A stretch of DNA of 64,000 bases. Origin: Hyphodiscus hymeniophilus. Lineage: Eukaryota; Ascomycota; Leotiomycetes; Helotiales; Hyphodiscaceae. Positions 1 to 12,083 of this stretch are shown here, in pieces. The stretch spans positions 744,001-808,000 of the forward strand of contig VNKQ01000013.1 in NCBI GenBank assembly GCA_016508695.1, given 5' to 3'. A program made the translations under genes and the position numbers. Each line of letters begins with the position of its first letter. The stretch's first letter is position 1. A model generated the notes under the pieces. The model saw only the letters and a list, made by a program, of their open reading frames with translations, was not told the DNA's origin and did no database searches.

Positions 1-1041
1 CTCGAACAAACTTCAAGGGATCTGCACGAGTCAGTGGAGTACTGGAGTGTGTATCCGTAATTTGATGGCCCAGTGGGTGCTTGCCTTTGTCGGGCAGATT
101 TGGCATTGATACGGGCATGTGCAGAACAAAACATGGCGCTAATCGCGGAGTTAGTTTCACCGCAATGTTTGGGCAATAGATGGATAGTGGAAATTGAGAC
201 ATCGTATTATACGTCGAAGAAGGGAAGAGAATTTGGAGAAGGAATATAGTAGGTATACACCTTCATGAACACGTCCGCAAGGCATCAGAATGATCTACCG
301 TCTCACAGCCATCACCATCGCCTCTCAAATATCAGTTCGTCATGTGCAGTCCGAAGTCTGGGCCCTTGTCTTCAGCCCCGTCCCCCAAGTCTTAACGTGC
401 CACGCTCCGTCCATGCAAAAGCCTTCTGCGTGGTGCCATAAGATCCCATATCATCTTCTCTAAAAGGACGCCCTTGGGCTTGAGCGCCGAGCCAGACTAC
501 GTGACCAATGATAGCGAATGAGACTCCGATTGAGGCAGAGTACCGATATCGACACTGGAATAGCTTGCCTTTGTATCAAGCAGAACTGCCAATGACAACT
601 CGACATCTGTTCTAACCGCTGACCATGATTCCTTTTGATATTCATCCTTTTCGACCAGGCTGGTGATTACAACTTGGAACGAGCAGGAACTAAAAGCAAA
701 CGATGATCGCAGGTCCTGTGGCTTTCTGATGTTAATGTGAAGGTACCGAGCAGGAAGAGAATAATAAGTTCAAGGCTGAGGAGGACGACTTGAGATGTTG
801 ATAGCCAAGTTTTCTGATACGTCGAATGACGCGTATGTTGGTGAAACGGTTGCTTGCATTGCAAATAGGCTACTGGTCAAGTTGACAATTGAAAGAGTGG
901 GAAGGAAAAATGATGCTAATTGGGCTGTCACTTGTGTGAGATGAATTCGAACTTTATTATTGAAAGTATACGCTACTTGCCGCAGGTAGTGTCGAAACCT
1001 AGATGAGTCTGTCCTCAATTAAGAAAGCAATTACCGCAACC
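1..1041. other. Intergenic, no gene recognised
   Basis: I see no reading frame of convincing length or family resemblance here. Short open stretches on the minus strand (460-645, 667-864, 770-1018) have no recognisable motif and do not splice into anything I know. The segment lies downstream of the desaturase stop at 1042, so its right end probably contains that gene's 3' untranslated region. Confidence 0.5.
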
Positions 1042-2778
1042 TCAATGCCCATGAAGGATGTCACCCCTCTCTGCAATTGTTCGCTGGCACTTAGCCAGGA
1101 TAGCTGCTTGCCTTCCAACCTCATGAAGCCGTCCAATCACTTCCTTGCTGCCGTCCACGAATCCGTAAAGTGCATAAGGGATCCCCACTTCAGAGCAGAA
1201 TTGTTGTACCAGCTTCTGCGTTCTACGAAGGTTATGTCTTGGAATTCTCGGGAAAAGATGATGAATTGCTTGAAATTGCAAGCCGCCGTGAAAGAAGTCG
1301 AGCCACTGTGGGCAGTCGATGTCCATCGTCGTACGCAGCATTTTTTGGGGAAACGATTCGTGCGGTCCGAGCTCTGACGTACTCATTGAGAAATGAGAGA
1401 GCGTGATTTGGGCATGCACAGGCATTGTAATCATATGGCTGATCATCACAAATGCAAAACGCTGCGAAGCCGTAGGTATACTTTTGTAAACGACAACGTA
1501 CCCGTACCAGTACCAGAAGAAGATTTGTCCAGCAATCTCCAAATATCGGTGCCAAGCCGCAGGTCCTTTCTTTGGACCCAGACCTAGCAGAAGGTGTTCC
1601 CAAGAGAGGCGGTACAAATTGAATCTTCCAAACAAAAGGATTGGGTAATACAGATACGACTGATAAGGTATTACGAACTTCGCAAACGCATCATAAGTCA
1701 TAACTCTTTCGTAGTATGTCGATTTCAGAGACTCGAAAAACCTATGCGATATGGCAAAGAATGGCATATGTTCGATATCCGGATCGTGTTCTGGGGAATT
1801 CGTAACAATGTGGTGGACATTGTGATTTCGCTTCCACCAAGTCAATGATAGCCCTCCAATAAAGTCTGCGATGAGGATTCCGATAACAGTGTCTGTGTTG
1901 AAACCGTGGGTTATGCCCATGTGCCCTGCATCGTGCACAGTGAACACAAGTTGATGCCATAGACATCCCAAAAATAACCCACTTGTACCGTACCATTCTA
2001 AGCGGAGGCAAAGGAGGAACATGCAGAAGAGGAAGGTGTAACGGCATGATTCAATTGCATAGGCACTGTAATTGCATTTGTAAAGACCTTCAGTCCGTAT
2101 GCGTTTTTCCAATAAACGGTATTTCCGAACAACCTCGTCTTGCGTTGCGGGGTCCAACGATGGGTACTTGGTTAAATCTAAGTCGATATGTTCCTTGGTC
2201 TTGGCATCGAAGAAAGTCATGCCATCATCTTCGTCCGGGATGGAGGATACTGATGATGCCGAGGACATATCACGCCTCGATAGGTCTCGTCGACGAATGC
2301 TTGAAACCTCTTCGATATCGAAGACAGGAGATGGAGTCCTCGAAGACTCAGAGCTGCTCTGGCATCTTTCCTCTTCCTCCTCTTCCTCTTCATCCGTCTC
2401 TTGACATCCCTCAATATAAGCACGGAATCTTCCACCTTGGATGGGGGGTAGGAAGTTCTTCCAACGTCCTTCAATTCGGCCGATACGGTATCTTTCCATC
2501 TGCTTCCTCGCCTGAGCGGAATGAAGTCTGCTAACATCAGTGGGGTGGTCAATTAGAGTCGCAGCTGGAGATACTCACGCATTTACCTCATCAGTGGCAT
2601 CTCTTCCAATCATGTGCATGATCGCCTTGTCTCCTCCTGGGTGGAACCTCATCCATGCGTCAACTTTCAACACCCGCTGGTCGACGATAATGATTGACCT
2701 GCCATCCGCGATGAGCCGCTCGATCTGTCTTCGAGACAGTAGGAGCTCTGAGCGGCCAGCATGTTTGGTGGATGGCAT
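1042..2778 (-). CDS. Delta-8 sphingolipid (long-chain base) desaturase with N-terminal cytochrome b5 domain
   Basis: Probable complement(join(1042..2527,2579..2778)), 561 aa. The intron starts GTGAGT at 2578. The acceptor is a NAGNAG site, so exon 2 may start at 2527 or 2530, both in frame. Exon 1 encodes a cytochrome b5 heme domain with HPGG at residues 46-49. After an acidic, serine-rich linker (poly-Glu near residue 115) comes a membrane-bound fatty-acid desaturase with three histidine boxes: HDAGH (about 265), HNVHH (about 302) and QAIHH (about 486). Replacement of the first box's His by Gln in the third (QxxHH) is the signature of b5-fused front-end desaturases. In fungi this layout is the ER enzyme that introduces the delta-8 double bond into the sphingoid base of glucosylceramides. 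A delta-6-type acyl desaturase is the alternative, but the fungal length and the acidic linker favour the sphingolipid enzyme. Divergent from the CUE3-like gene. Confidence 0.9.
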
Positions 2779-3148
2779 ATCAAAGTAATCGGGTAACTAT
2801 ATGCCACGAAAAGAAGTGTACATACGATTAAATCGAGAGCGGCGTTGAGGATGACACGAAGTTCAACCTCTCACACCGACAATGTTTTCAAAGCTCCGTG
2901 CACAGGGATGGCTACAGAATTCGCTCCCTACAGAACCCCACCATAAAGCTCCTAACGCTTAAAAGCTTAGCTTCATTATTATACATCACGACTTTTGATT
3001 TCGTCGTGAGTCAAACGGCGAGGTGTGAATCGAGACAGTGTCCGTTGATATATCATTCGATCGAGAAAGGGATTGAAAGGTGGATTGAAGCGAGAAATCA
3101 CCTCGAACCCAATCCACGAATACTGGTACGCTGCATCTGTTCATCACC
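2779..3148. promoter_or_regulatory. Divergent promoter, desaturase / CUE3-like
   Basis: About 370 bp separate the start codons of two divergently transcribed genes, so both promoters must lie here or overlap the genes. I see no distinctive operator-like motif. This is inferred from gene orientation only. Confidence 0.5.
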
Positions 3149-5220
3149 ATGGCCTCAAAACTGGTTCTCCCCCCTATGGTTCCGTTTCCCGAAACGGCAT
3201 GGAGGAATCATCTCATCCCCGAGGAGTGGAATGCTTGCTTAGACGCCTGGATATCACTCGCTGAAGCCCATCTGTCACTACCAAACGCCGACTTTGCTCG
3301 ACAATCAGCCAAGGATGCCTCCTTGCCTACCTTTCTCACCTCTTTTGCCGCAGAGAACTCGCAGTCACATAATATCCTCTCCTCTTCAGATCCCTTCAAG
3401 GCCAGGGCACTCCGAAAGCATGCCTTTCTTTTATCATATAGGCTTCTCGAAGTCGATAATCCACCTGAGCCACTGCTACAGTGGCAGTTCTTAGCCGATA
3501 TTAGTAAGGTTTATGGCAAGAGCCACACAGGCAAACTCCTTACAGCGGCTTGGAAGCAGCATGAGTCTTCTTTAGAAGTGTCCATAAGCCAGTTGAAGAA
3601 TGCTCTGATCAAGGAGCTTGATGCCGGGTTGAAAGGAGATCTGAAAGCCACCGGAGCTCAACTCAAGCGGCTAGATCACCTGCTACATGCATCTCCCAAA
3701 GCAGCATCATTCTTCATGGCTGGGAGCGACTTCGTGGACTCTCTCATACATTGCTATAAGCTTATGAACCCTCCGTTACGAAAAGCTATTCTCTCAACTC
3801 TTTATCTTTGTTTGATTGGTCTTACAGAAGGAGAGAAGCCCAACTTTTCTTCACTGGTAGATCAACTTTACTCCTTGAAGACTGCGGCTGAGATTCATAA
3901 AGTGGGCCCGACAAACGTCAATGATTCTCTGGTGGCTGAGCTAGTCACTGCAACGCCTATTCTCAGGCAAGTTCAGCAGCGAATAGATTCCAGCGGGTCA
4001 GGATCGAATAGAGCAAAGTCGGTCATCACTGCTCTTGAAGGTTTCCGAAAGCCAGGCGGTTCCGGAAGACCACATCATCTGATCAGCAGAAAGTTCAATA
4101 AGGGTACAGGGATTGCAAAGGGGGCGAACGACTATGGGCATAGGCCATATGGGCAGATTCATATCCATCGCATGAGCTTGATCAGTCAAATCCAGGATCT
4201 GTTCCCAGATCTCGGCTCGTCTTTCGTTGTCAAGGTTCTAGACGAGTATAATGATGATGTTGAACAAGTCATAACGCATCTGTTGGAAGGATCATTACCC
4301 TCTCATTTGGAGACGGCAGACCGATTTGAAGAATTGTAAGTACACCCAGCATCAACCGAGATATCTCTAACATTCCCAGGGATGTTACAAGCCAAATTAC
4401 TAGCGACTATGCGGCTGGTCTTGTTCCTCACTCCACACCACCGCAACTTCCAAGCCGTCGTAACGTCTTCGACGACGATGAATTTGATCAACTTGCAGTC
4501 GACACCTCACGGCTTCATTTTGGTCGACGAAATCCCGAACAAACAGCCGACGATGTTTTGCAAGATCGCTCCAACGCCCCCAACAAGGTCGCAATTCTCT
4601 CTGCTCTTGCAGCCTTTGATTCAGACGATGATGAGCGTGATGATACTTATGACGTGGAGGATGTGGGAGGGACCGTTGATTCTGCTGCTCCAGGAAACAA
4701 CACGGAGGAAGCTAGTGCTGATGTCACTGATGGTCATGACGAGGCTCTATTCCGAGCATATAAAGCTACTCCAAAAGTATTTGAGCGGGACGCCACGACA
4801 AGGAGAAGCAAGTCGAGAATTTCGCTCAAGGAGGAGACGGGCATGACGGATGAAGCTATCGAAGGCTGGGGACTTATGCTCTCGAGGGATTCAAGGCAGA
4901 TGAGGAGATTGGAAGCCAAGTTCTCGACGTTTACCGGAAGCCAGAAAGATCTGGCTCCGACTGCGTGGAGAGCTAGTCCTGCTGGTTCTGGCACTGAAGA
5001 ATCGGACGTCGATGGGAATCATCGGGGCAGAGGTGGGTCCAGAATGAGAAGCGGGAGGGGAGGACGCGGACGAGGGCGAGGCAATGTGGCAGGTCTGACT
5101 GGGGAGAAGGAGACAGAGGTTGCGAGGCAGAGGAAGGAGGCCAAAAAAGGATCAAGGGCGAACCACAACAGGAGAGATCAACGAGCGAGGAAGATGGCTA
5201 GGGGCGGTTTCCCAGGCTGA
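3149..5220 (+). CDS. cue3: CUE-domain ribosome quality control protein, CUE3/ASCC2 family
   Basis: join(3149..4335,4380..5220), 675 aa. The 44-nt intron runs from GTAAGT to CCCAG. The N-terminal half is the helical region shared with ASCC2. A CUE ubiquitin-binding domain lies near residues 341-390, with the LFPDL motif and a dileucine (HLLEG). After it comes a linker with LHFGRRNPEQTADD and an acidic patch. The C-terminus is RGG-rich and ends in the conserved basic block ANHNRRDQRARKMARGGF, which is diagnostic of Cue3/ASCC2. Yeast Cue3 (Rqt3) works with Slh1 and Rqt4 in the RQT complex, which recognises K63-ubiquitinated collided ribosomes and splits them. The start codon sits just before the first conserved block (FPETAWR), and the open frame upstream does not extend it. 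Confidence 0.9.
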
Positions 5221-6169
5221 AGTCAGCTCCGACATAAGCTTTGATAAGCAAGACTCCCACAATGTATAGTTAACCTTGTGCTATGCGGCATCGTCAATTG
5301 CCAAGCAAAGGTTACGGCTGTTTCCAGACATTCCAAGCTGGTAGCAACGGCGTTCCATTGGAGAAATTTTCCAATGCGAAGGATGTAGCCAAACGACAAC
5401 ATGTAGTCTCTCCCGCTCGAAACACCCTCTTGTTGTTTCGAGCCTATTTAGCCATGTCATATCAGACTCTGCACCTTTCGGGCTCCACAAGCACTATGTA
5501 TATGTCCCACAGATATCCATCCGCCTTGGTGGTTATCCACACCGCTACCAATGAGGAATTACGTTAGTAATAGTACAGCCTCAAAACTTCCCTAATCAAG
5601 CCCGGTATTACATCTGATCAACATATTTGAAGATGTCAACTTGTCAATGCTACCCCCTCCCCGGGTTATAAACCGATACAAGGGCAACTGGTTCTCGAAT
5701 AGCCCAGCTCTGAAAACAAATTACAGTGCGGCTAGGAATGATACTTGAAATACAAATTGGAGATCATGTGACTGGCTCTCTCCATTCTCCGTGCAATTGT
5801 ATCCAGAAGAGCATATAATTAGAAGTAAGTTTTAATGTTGAAATAATGAATTGCAGCAAGCAAGACTGCAGGTGAAATTGGCGTTCTGTGGAGGGCATCC
5901 CGGGACTTCCTGGATGAAAAAAATAACAACGCCCGTTCACCAAAAATCTCGAGAAGGGAGGTTGACAATTTATGTTTTCTCATAGATTATGAAAGAGCCA
6001 TTGCTTGAGTTCGTGCTTACGTGTTCTTGCCAACTAAAAGGTATCATAAGACTCGTCAAACCTACGCCTAACTCAAGCCCACCTTCTCATGTAACGCTCC
6101 CTCTATACACGTATCTATTTCTCTTTTAGTTCGTCCAGCCATCCATTCCCAGCCCCGTCCACCCCACGC
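5221..6169. other. Convergent intergenic region
   Basis: Lies between the 3' ends of the CUE3-like gene and CHO1. Nothing recognisable is encoded here. The right third is moderately AT-rich and the rest has no repeat structure that I can see. It should hold both 3' untranslated regions. Confidence 0.5.
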
Positions 6170-7057
6170 CTACGGCTTCGGGATATGAATAGTCTTACTA
6201 GTCATCATAACCCCACTAAGTACAAAGAGTCCCACCACAGGATGAAATTCTAAAACCGTCCCTTGCGCCCAAGTTCCAAGCGGCAAGTTCTCCAGAATCC
6301 AGCCCTGGCTCACCCAATACCCCATCAATGCCGCAATCGACAAAGACGTAGGAATCGGCGTGCCTTCAAAGTATTTGCTCTTACCCGTAGCGTCTTTCGG
6401 AACGTTGGCCACAGTGATATTGAAACGCGCAAGACGAGTGAGGCCGCAGAGGACAAAGAAAGTCAGGAAGAGGTGATCGACGGGTGTGCGGAGACCGATG
6501 GCGAATGCTGCTGCTGCGGGGGAGACGCCGAAGGAGACCTATTGTTCCACCAGCGATTAGGTCCGCAGACAGAAAATAGATGGGGGAGGGAATGTACCAA
6601 GTCAGCCAGAGAATCCAGCTCCTGGCCCATCATGCTGCTCTTCTTTCTCCACCTAGCGACCTTCCCGTCCATGAAGTCGAAGAATAGGCCAAACGGCATG
6701 AAAGCCAGCGCAGCCCAGAGATTGGCGTATGCGGAGGGTGGCCCGAGGCAGTAGCGCATGGAGGAGAAGATGGACATGACGCCGCAGAAACCTATTTACC
6801 ATTCATCAGCTTGAGGTTCGTTCAGGATCTGGGGGCGAGCTACCGTTGAGCTCAGTGATCAGATCTGCGAGATGCAGCATCTTGATCATAGAGAAATGGC
6901 CGGAGTCTGCCTGAAGCAACTGCTTTTGTTTGTCTTCTAACATCTCTTATTAGCAGTAGCTCGCATGCGTCAGGACGATGGCGAACATACCGCCGGCGGC
7001 AACTGTTGAGTCTTTCGTTGAGCCATTCGCGACGTTGGTATTTGTTCTCTTCGACAT
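6170..7057 (-). CDS. cho1: Phosphatidylserine synthase (CDP-diacylglycerol-serine O-phosphatidyltransferase)
   Basis: complement(join(6170..6538,6598..6791,6844..6936,6991..7057)), 240 aa; all four exons keep phase. The protein has the CDP-alcohol phosphatidyltransferase motif D-G-x2-A-R-x8-G-x3-D-x3-D, seen as DGKVAR...GQELDSLADLV across the exon 3 end. It is preceded by the PSS-specific block LQADSGHFSMIKMLHLADL and by FCGVMSIFSSMRY. Several hydrophobic helices follow in exon 4 (FGVSPAAAAFAIG, FLTFFVLCGLTRLARF). The family makes phosphatidylserine from CDP-DAG and serine in the ER and at mitochondria-associated membranes, feeding phosphatidylethanolamine and phosphatidylcholine synthesis. 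Length is close to other filamentous fungal Cho1 proteins. Exon 1 is short (22 codons) and poorly conserved, so the start is the least certain part. Confidence 0.93.
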
Positions 7058-7677
7058 ATTCGCAGACTCGTAGAGACTCGTAGAGGAAAGAGATTTCCTC
7101 GAAATTAGCTATTTATTCGACTCGTCTGAAAGAGTCGGGACGTGAAGGGAAGAAGGTTCTGCTAAATGTGTTGAAGTCGCTTTTGTGCTTTGCCTTGGTT
7201 GAAAACCCATGACGTCCTCAGCCACAGCCACAAAGGGACGTGAATCAGGGATTTTGCCGAACTTTTCTCGGCACTGTAGGTACCCTAAGGTACAGAGTAG
7301 ACTGGAAACTCTAAAAAGTTGAGTGGAAAATAAATGTTCACGGATCTCGGTTTAGGGGAAAATTCTTCAAAGCTATTCGATTATTTGTAGTTCACGAATA
7401 TGTAACATATGTACAACGCCCGGTATTCCCACTGCCAGGCCTCATGGATGCTGATACGTACTCCAGGGCAGCCCTGACATCTGTACTATCTTCCTTCTGT
7501 GCATTGACAGCACGCAAGCTCAACTTATACTGAAGCCCTCCTCGGAGGGTCACTGGTCCAGTCGACTATGCGAGCTCGCCCTTCCATTATACAATACTTT
7601 TACTCCATCTTTGCTTGAAATGCTTGATGTCCAACGCCTGATGTCGTTCGCTCATGAAAATGCTGCTCAAAAATGCT
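7058..7677. other. Intergenic: CHO1 promoter side
   Basis: Lies between the CHO1 start and the stop of the metalloproteinase gene, both on the minus strand. It should contain the CHO1 promoter. I see no gene and no clear repeat. I looked for a UASINO-type element (CATGTGAAAT core) and did not see an exact match. Confidence 0.5.
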
Positions 7678-10165
7678 TCAACGAGCAACCAGAACGCCAA
7701 AGCCATCGACCCAACTTGCGCAAGATCCAGTGATACCTACGACACTATAGCCTCTCGGGGGGATCATTGTATGCCTGTGCGAATTAAGCATTGCCCAACA
7801 TCAAAAACGAAAAGAATTGGACTTACCCGGAACCACCATTCGGATTGCCAAACACAGGCGACTTCCTCCCAAGGCTGGTCATGATAGCAATGCCATCAAT
7901 CCAATATCCACTTCTGACATAGAAGCCTGTAACATACTCTCCTCGTCGGGTGTCTAATTCAGTCAGCCTCACGCCCAGAAGTTTAAGATCGCAGTCATAA
8001 GAGGGTACGCACCGAGGTTAAATTCGCTACCTCCAGGCGTTCCTCCCCTCTTTCCGAAAAGTTGTGAGGTAGAATCCTCGTAGAAGAACTCGATACCGTC
8101 CAGAGCGAATCCGTGATATACTCTAATCTGGGTCATCAACGTAGTCTGCTGAATCGCACTAGCAAACACTACTTCCTCTGGCGTTGAGCCATCCATCTCC
8201 GATTTGCCCAGCTTACTGCTCCGGAAGGCTAGTTTGCCGCCTGGCAATTTGACCTTCGAAGCTTTTGAAGCAAGCACGCCGAAGTCAACCACTTTGTGTT
8301 CGCCTCCAGCGCATGACTTGATCGACAACGCCAACTTAGCTTTTCGCTGATCCTCGGGAAGACGATTGCGTAGGTCTTGTTCCGTCAAAACGACTTGTCT
8401 TTGAATCTGCCGGCTGCCGTTTTCGCTCCCATTAACATCACTGAATTCTTGCCAAGTGCGACACGTATCCTCCCCATCTGCAAATATCTCAACGAAGGCA
8501 ACTCCTGAAGCTGCTGTGACAACGACGTTCCCATTACCAACAGGCCATACTATAATGGATTCGTCACTGTATCGTGGTGGATCGGTCGGCAGTGCAAAGC
8601 AAGGGTGGCCTCTGAATCGAAGACAGTCGAGTCGGTGCCAGGCACATTCGTCGTCTTGTAGAACCAGCCCCCCTTTCGATTTCGTCCGCGTGGAATACGG
8701 CTCTCGCGTGGTGAATGAGCGATTCAGAGTAACGTAGTCTCGGAGCATAATACCGCTGACTGCATGTGGGCAACCAAACAAATGTCCAGTCTCGTGCATG
8801 TGCGCCCCAATTCCGATATTTGCTGCTTCCCAATTACTTCCAGACTCATTGCAGTCATTGGCGACATAATTGGTATCGGTGGGGGTGCAATCTGAGAAAG
8901 CTGGTACGACCTCTTCGATACTGGAAGGATAGCTTTGCAGTGCGTGTGATCCACATATGGCAAGCTGGATTTCATTGACACCTCCGCCTAGTGCAGCATG
9001 ACCAGTAATAGTCTTGACGGACTTATCCCAGTGCGCATCTAAGAGCAATACTGAACAATACTGCTTCTGACCAGGCGCTGGTTTGAAGTAGTCTTTGCAC
9101 GCCTTTGCAGCGATACCAAATAGGCCATCCCGATCCTGGGCGTTGGGATTTTGTTGCGCCAGGTCGAGATGTCGGAGCTCAGCAACTGTCTTGTCGCATC
9201 GTATAACGTGCACTTTAGCCTCGCTCCTCATGGTGCCGTTTTCTCGATCTCTGTAACTTGAAGTCCCAGTTATCCACTCCTCCTCCATTCTAAACACCCG
9301 TCTTCCAAGCTTGTTGCGGTGCATTTGTTCTGCAGTGAACGCTTGCCAGAGATACGCGGCCATTCTGAACTTTCTGATCGCAGTATCAATACCATTTCCT
9401 TCTTTCTCTATACGTGCAGGGACAGCATCGAATGTTCCGGGCGAATCCTTGGCCAACATAATGACCAATTGTAACGGCGGGGTGGTAGAAGGAGGTGTCA
9501 TATGGATGATAAGGTATGAGGAGTGTATCGGGTTCGAGCTATTGCTATTTGCAAGCTTTGGCGATGTAAAGTCGAATCGTAATCTGTTGGTACCAGGAGT
9601 CAAATAAACCAGCGCCTTGAAATGCGAATCTGAGACAGGCCAATATGTGGGAGGAAATCCATCATCTAGTCTGCTGACGGTCAGGTTGCCTTCCAATGCT
9701 TGAATTGTGGGATCTGCTATTGTTCCATATAGTGACAAGACCTTCTGGTAGACCTGAAGACAGTTAAATTCAGCCCCTAGGAATTAACTACTACCAACTT
9801 ACCACAGTGTTTTCTGCAATCGACGTAATTCTTGGAGCGTAGGGCGATGTAGGCAGAGAGGACTTTTGCGAAGGCGAGCCCAGTCCAGACATTCCAGATA
9901 CGGAGCGTCTGTTGCTACTACTGGAGGTGGCCACGGTAGGGCGTTGTGGCACAGGAGGGTCATTGCCATTCAAGCTGTGCAAGTTCGAGGTAGAGTTCGT
10001 GCGGGCAGGTGGGGTAGACGCGCCGTTCAAAGTTGAAGTGGAGGATTTTGTTGTTGGAGCAGAGCCATTTGTCTCATTTGAAGCCCCGCTGGAATCTGTC
10101 GAGCGCTCTGTCTTAAAGCTTGCTCTCGATCGCCTTTGGAGGCTTTTGAGAAATGAAGGTGCCAT
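7678..10165 (-). CDS. Zinc metalloproteinase (YIL108W/PF12044-like) with C-terminal jacalin-like domain
   Basis: complement(join(7678..7774,7827..7953,8013..9753,9803..10165)), 775 aa. Residues 1-120 are a Ser/Thr-rich low-complexity leader without a signal peptide. The metalloprotease core carries HETGHLFGCPH (zinc ligands around residues 441-451), matching the HExxHxxGxxH pattern of the putative peptidase family typified by yeast YIL108W. The last three exons give a jacalin-like beta-prism (FYVRSGYWIDGIAIMTS, PNGGSG, PPRGYSVVGITGSCASWVDG), a carbohydrate-binding fold with a repeated G-x-x-x-D-G turn. A single-exon reading would stop at 7969 and lose that domain. Because no export signal is visible, I infer a cytosolic enzyme. 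The substrate is unknown. Confidence 0.88.
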
Positions 10166-12083
10166 GATTGCGTGCGAATGGCATTAGAGGTTACAATTGA
10201 GGAGGTGGAAAATCGTATGTGTGCGAGGGTCGTGGAGACAGTAGTGAAGTGTTCTCAGCAGCCCTGTCTGTATCTGATGCTACTTTCGACGGCGCAATGC
10301 GATAGCGAGAATTGAATAACGGAAACGCGAATGCGTATGGCAGTAATGGCTCAGGCGAGTTGGCAAAAAGAAATCAGAAGCAATTCTCAGCACATTCTCG
10401 AAGTTATTGTCGGAAATGACTGCGATGAGGAGGAATGGTGAGATGTTGTGGCTCGTATCTCCAGATAGCTAGAGTGCTGTAGCTCGAGGATGGGAATTGT
10501 TGGCAGATGCAGCAGATCCCTGGCGAAAAGCAGCGTCTTAGCGTGGCGGATGCTGGAAGTGGCTGCGAACGATACTCGAGAACCGGTAGATGGCGCTCGA
10601 GAGGGAGGTTTCAGGTGATTGACCCCACTCATAGGAAACCTGAAAGGGGAGAAGTGGCAGGAAGAGGGTCAATTGGCTCCAGACAAGAGTTGGGATCCCA
10701 CACGTGCATCCATCCGATTTTGGATCTGGATTTGGGTGAAAAGGACTCGATGCGCAAAAGCAACTGGTAGGGAACAGCTGACAGGAGACAATTGAGATTG
10801 TGAGAGAGACACCAGCTGAAGGGAGATAAGTGAGCGAGATCGACAGGGAGAGAGAGACGCTCGAGAGGGACCACCCACCACCTGTCAAAGAACCGGCAAA
10901 GGCACAGGACCTTTGGTATTTGATATCGCAACTGCAGGGTTGTCGGTCCGCATTTGGATGCAATGCAGCAGAATGAGTTCGGCAATTGTGAGGTCGATGT
11001 GGCAGCAAAAGGCACGAGCAAAGGAGCAATGGACGAATAAATGATTGATCGTGAGGGTTGACGCCAAAAAAGGTGGTGAGAGGAGTATGGGATCTCCCAG
11101 CTGGAGACTGGAATGTTGACGCCGAGAGTCGCTCAACTCGCTCGTATTTGAAGCAGATCTTGTTAGATAGAAAAGGAAGGTGTTAAGGATGATGATGTCG
11201 TGCGTTGGTCGTTGTTTCTTCGCCTGCAAGCAGAAGCAGATGAAGAGAAGGAATAAGGCAGAACTATTAATGTGATTTTCAATTGTCAGGTGTTATTCAG
11301 TACAGTAGAGTCAGATTTACAAGGCGGAATTGTTACCGTTTTGGCTCGAAGAGGGAAAACGAGGATATCTCGTGGCCTTGCCCGGCAGACAGCACAGGAC
11401 AGACAGAATGTCCTGTGAGGAAAACTCCTGGGCACGCCATTGATCTGAATTCCAGCTTACCCTACATGGATTTACATTTATTCATGTACAGAAGATAAGG
11501 TGCGATTGTCTGCTTGCCTGCAGACACTGTCAGACCATACAGTGATATCTATTTCAGATGCAATGGCACAGAAGGTCTGCCGTGCTTTGTGTGCAGCACG
11601 AGTGCAAATACGAGACCAAGAAACCAAGAAACCAAGAAATCCTACAATGTAATTGTGTTTCCCATCAACAACCACCTTGTCGTAGTTAGTTTCATGCACG
11701 TTCTTTAATGTTGCAGTGATATGGGAGGATTCATTGGTTGATACTAGCATCTGGGCTACCCTGCACTCTGCCGAAAAGCGCCTCTCACTCTCAGCACCGA
11801 CTCTACCTATGCAGTCCGAGAATCTAACCTTCTTACTTCTCCTCCTTAAGTCACTCAATCCGTAGTCATATTTGACTCTGTCTTCCATTTCAAGGATCCA
11901 GTCTTCTGGCCCGATTTGAGAGAAAGACCTCATTCCTTCACTGGTCCATCGAAGTCGAATTCCAAGCGAGCTGCGTAATTTCCTTTTTGACGCCGACCCT
12001 TTTCCAACCCGATATCCCTATCCAAGAAGCCATTTACTGGAGGATTCTGCAACCGTCAAGGCTGCGTCGCCCATACAGTAATC
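10166..12083. other. Long divergent intergenic region upstream of the Whi5-like gene
   Basis: This 1.9-kb stretch separates two divergently transcribed genes. Its left kilobase has several overlapping minus-strand open frames (10387-11229) that are Ser/Leu/Pro-rich without family motifs and look like chance. It is long for this gene-dense window, which fits an extended regulatory or leader region for the Whi5-like cell-cycle gene. That interpretation is inference from spacing only. Confidence 0.45.
11478..11933 (-). CDS. Possible small hypothetical gene
   Basis: An ATG-initiated open frame of 151 codons lies inside the long intergenic region. The N-terminal part (EDWILEMEDRVKYDYGLSDL, then basic RRRSKKVRF) looks protein-like, while the C-terminal half does not, and an unrecognised intron could change it. 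I recognise no family. Treat it as a candidate only; chance is just as likely. Confidence 0.2.
   Translation of the reverse strand: MRSFSQIGPEDWILEMEDRVKYDYGLSDLRRRSKKVRFSDCIGRVGAESERRFSAECRVAQMLVSTNESSHITATLKNVHETNYDKVVVDGKHNYIVGFLGFLVSWSRICTRAAHKARQTFCAIASEIDITVWSDSVCRQADNRTLSSVHE

Noticed and set aside
1983..2534. 183-codon plus-strand open frame
   Set aside because: It lies antisense to the well-supported desaturase exon and has no motif; the acidic poly-Glu linker on the other strand produces its Ser run.
10387..11229. Overlapping minus-strand open frames upstream of the Whi5-like gene
   Set aside because: Leu/Ser/Pro-rich, no conserved motif, mutually overlapping in different frames, most without a good start context.
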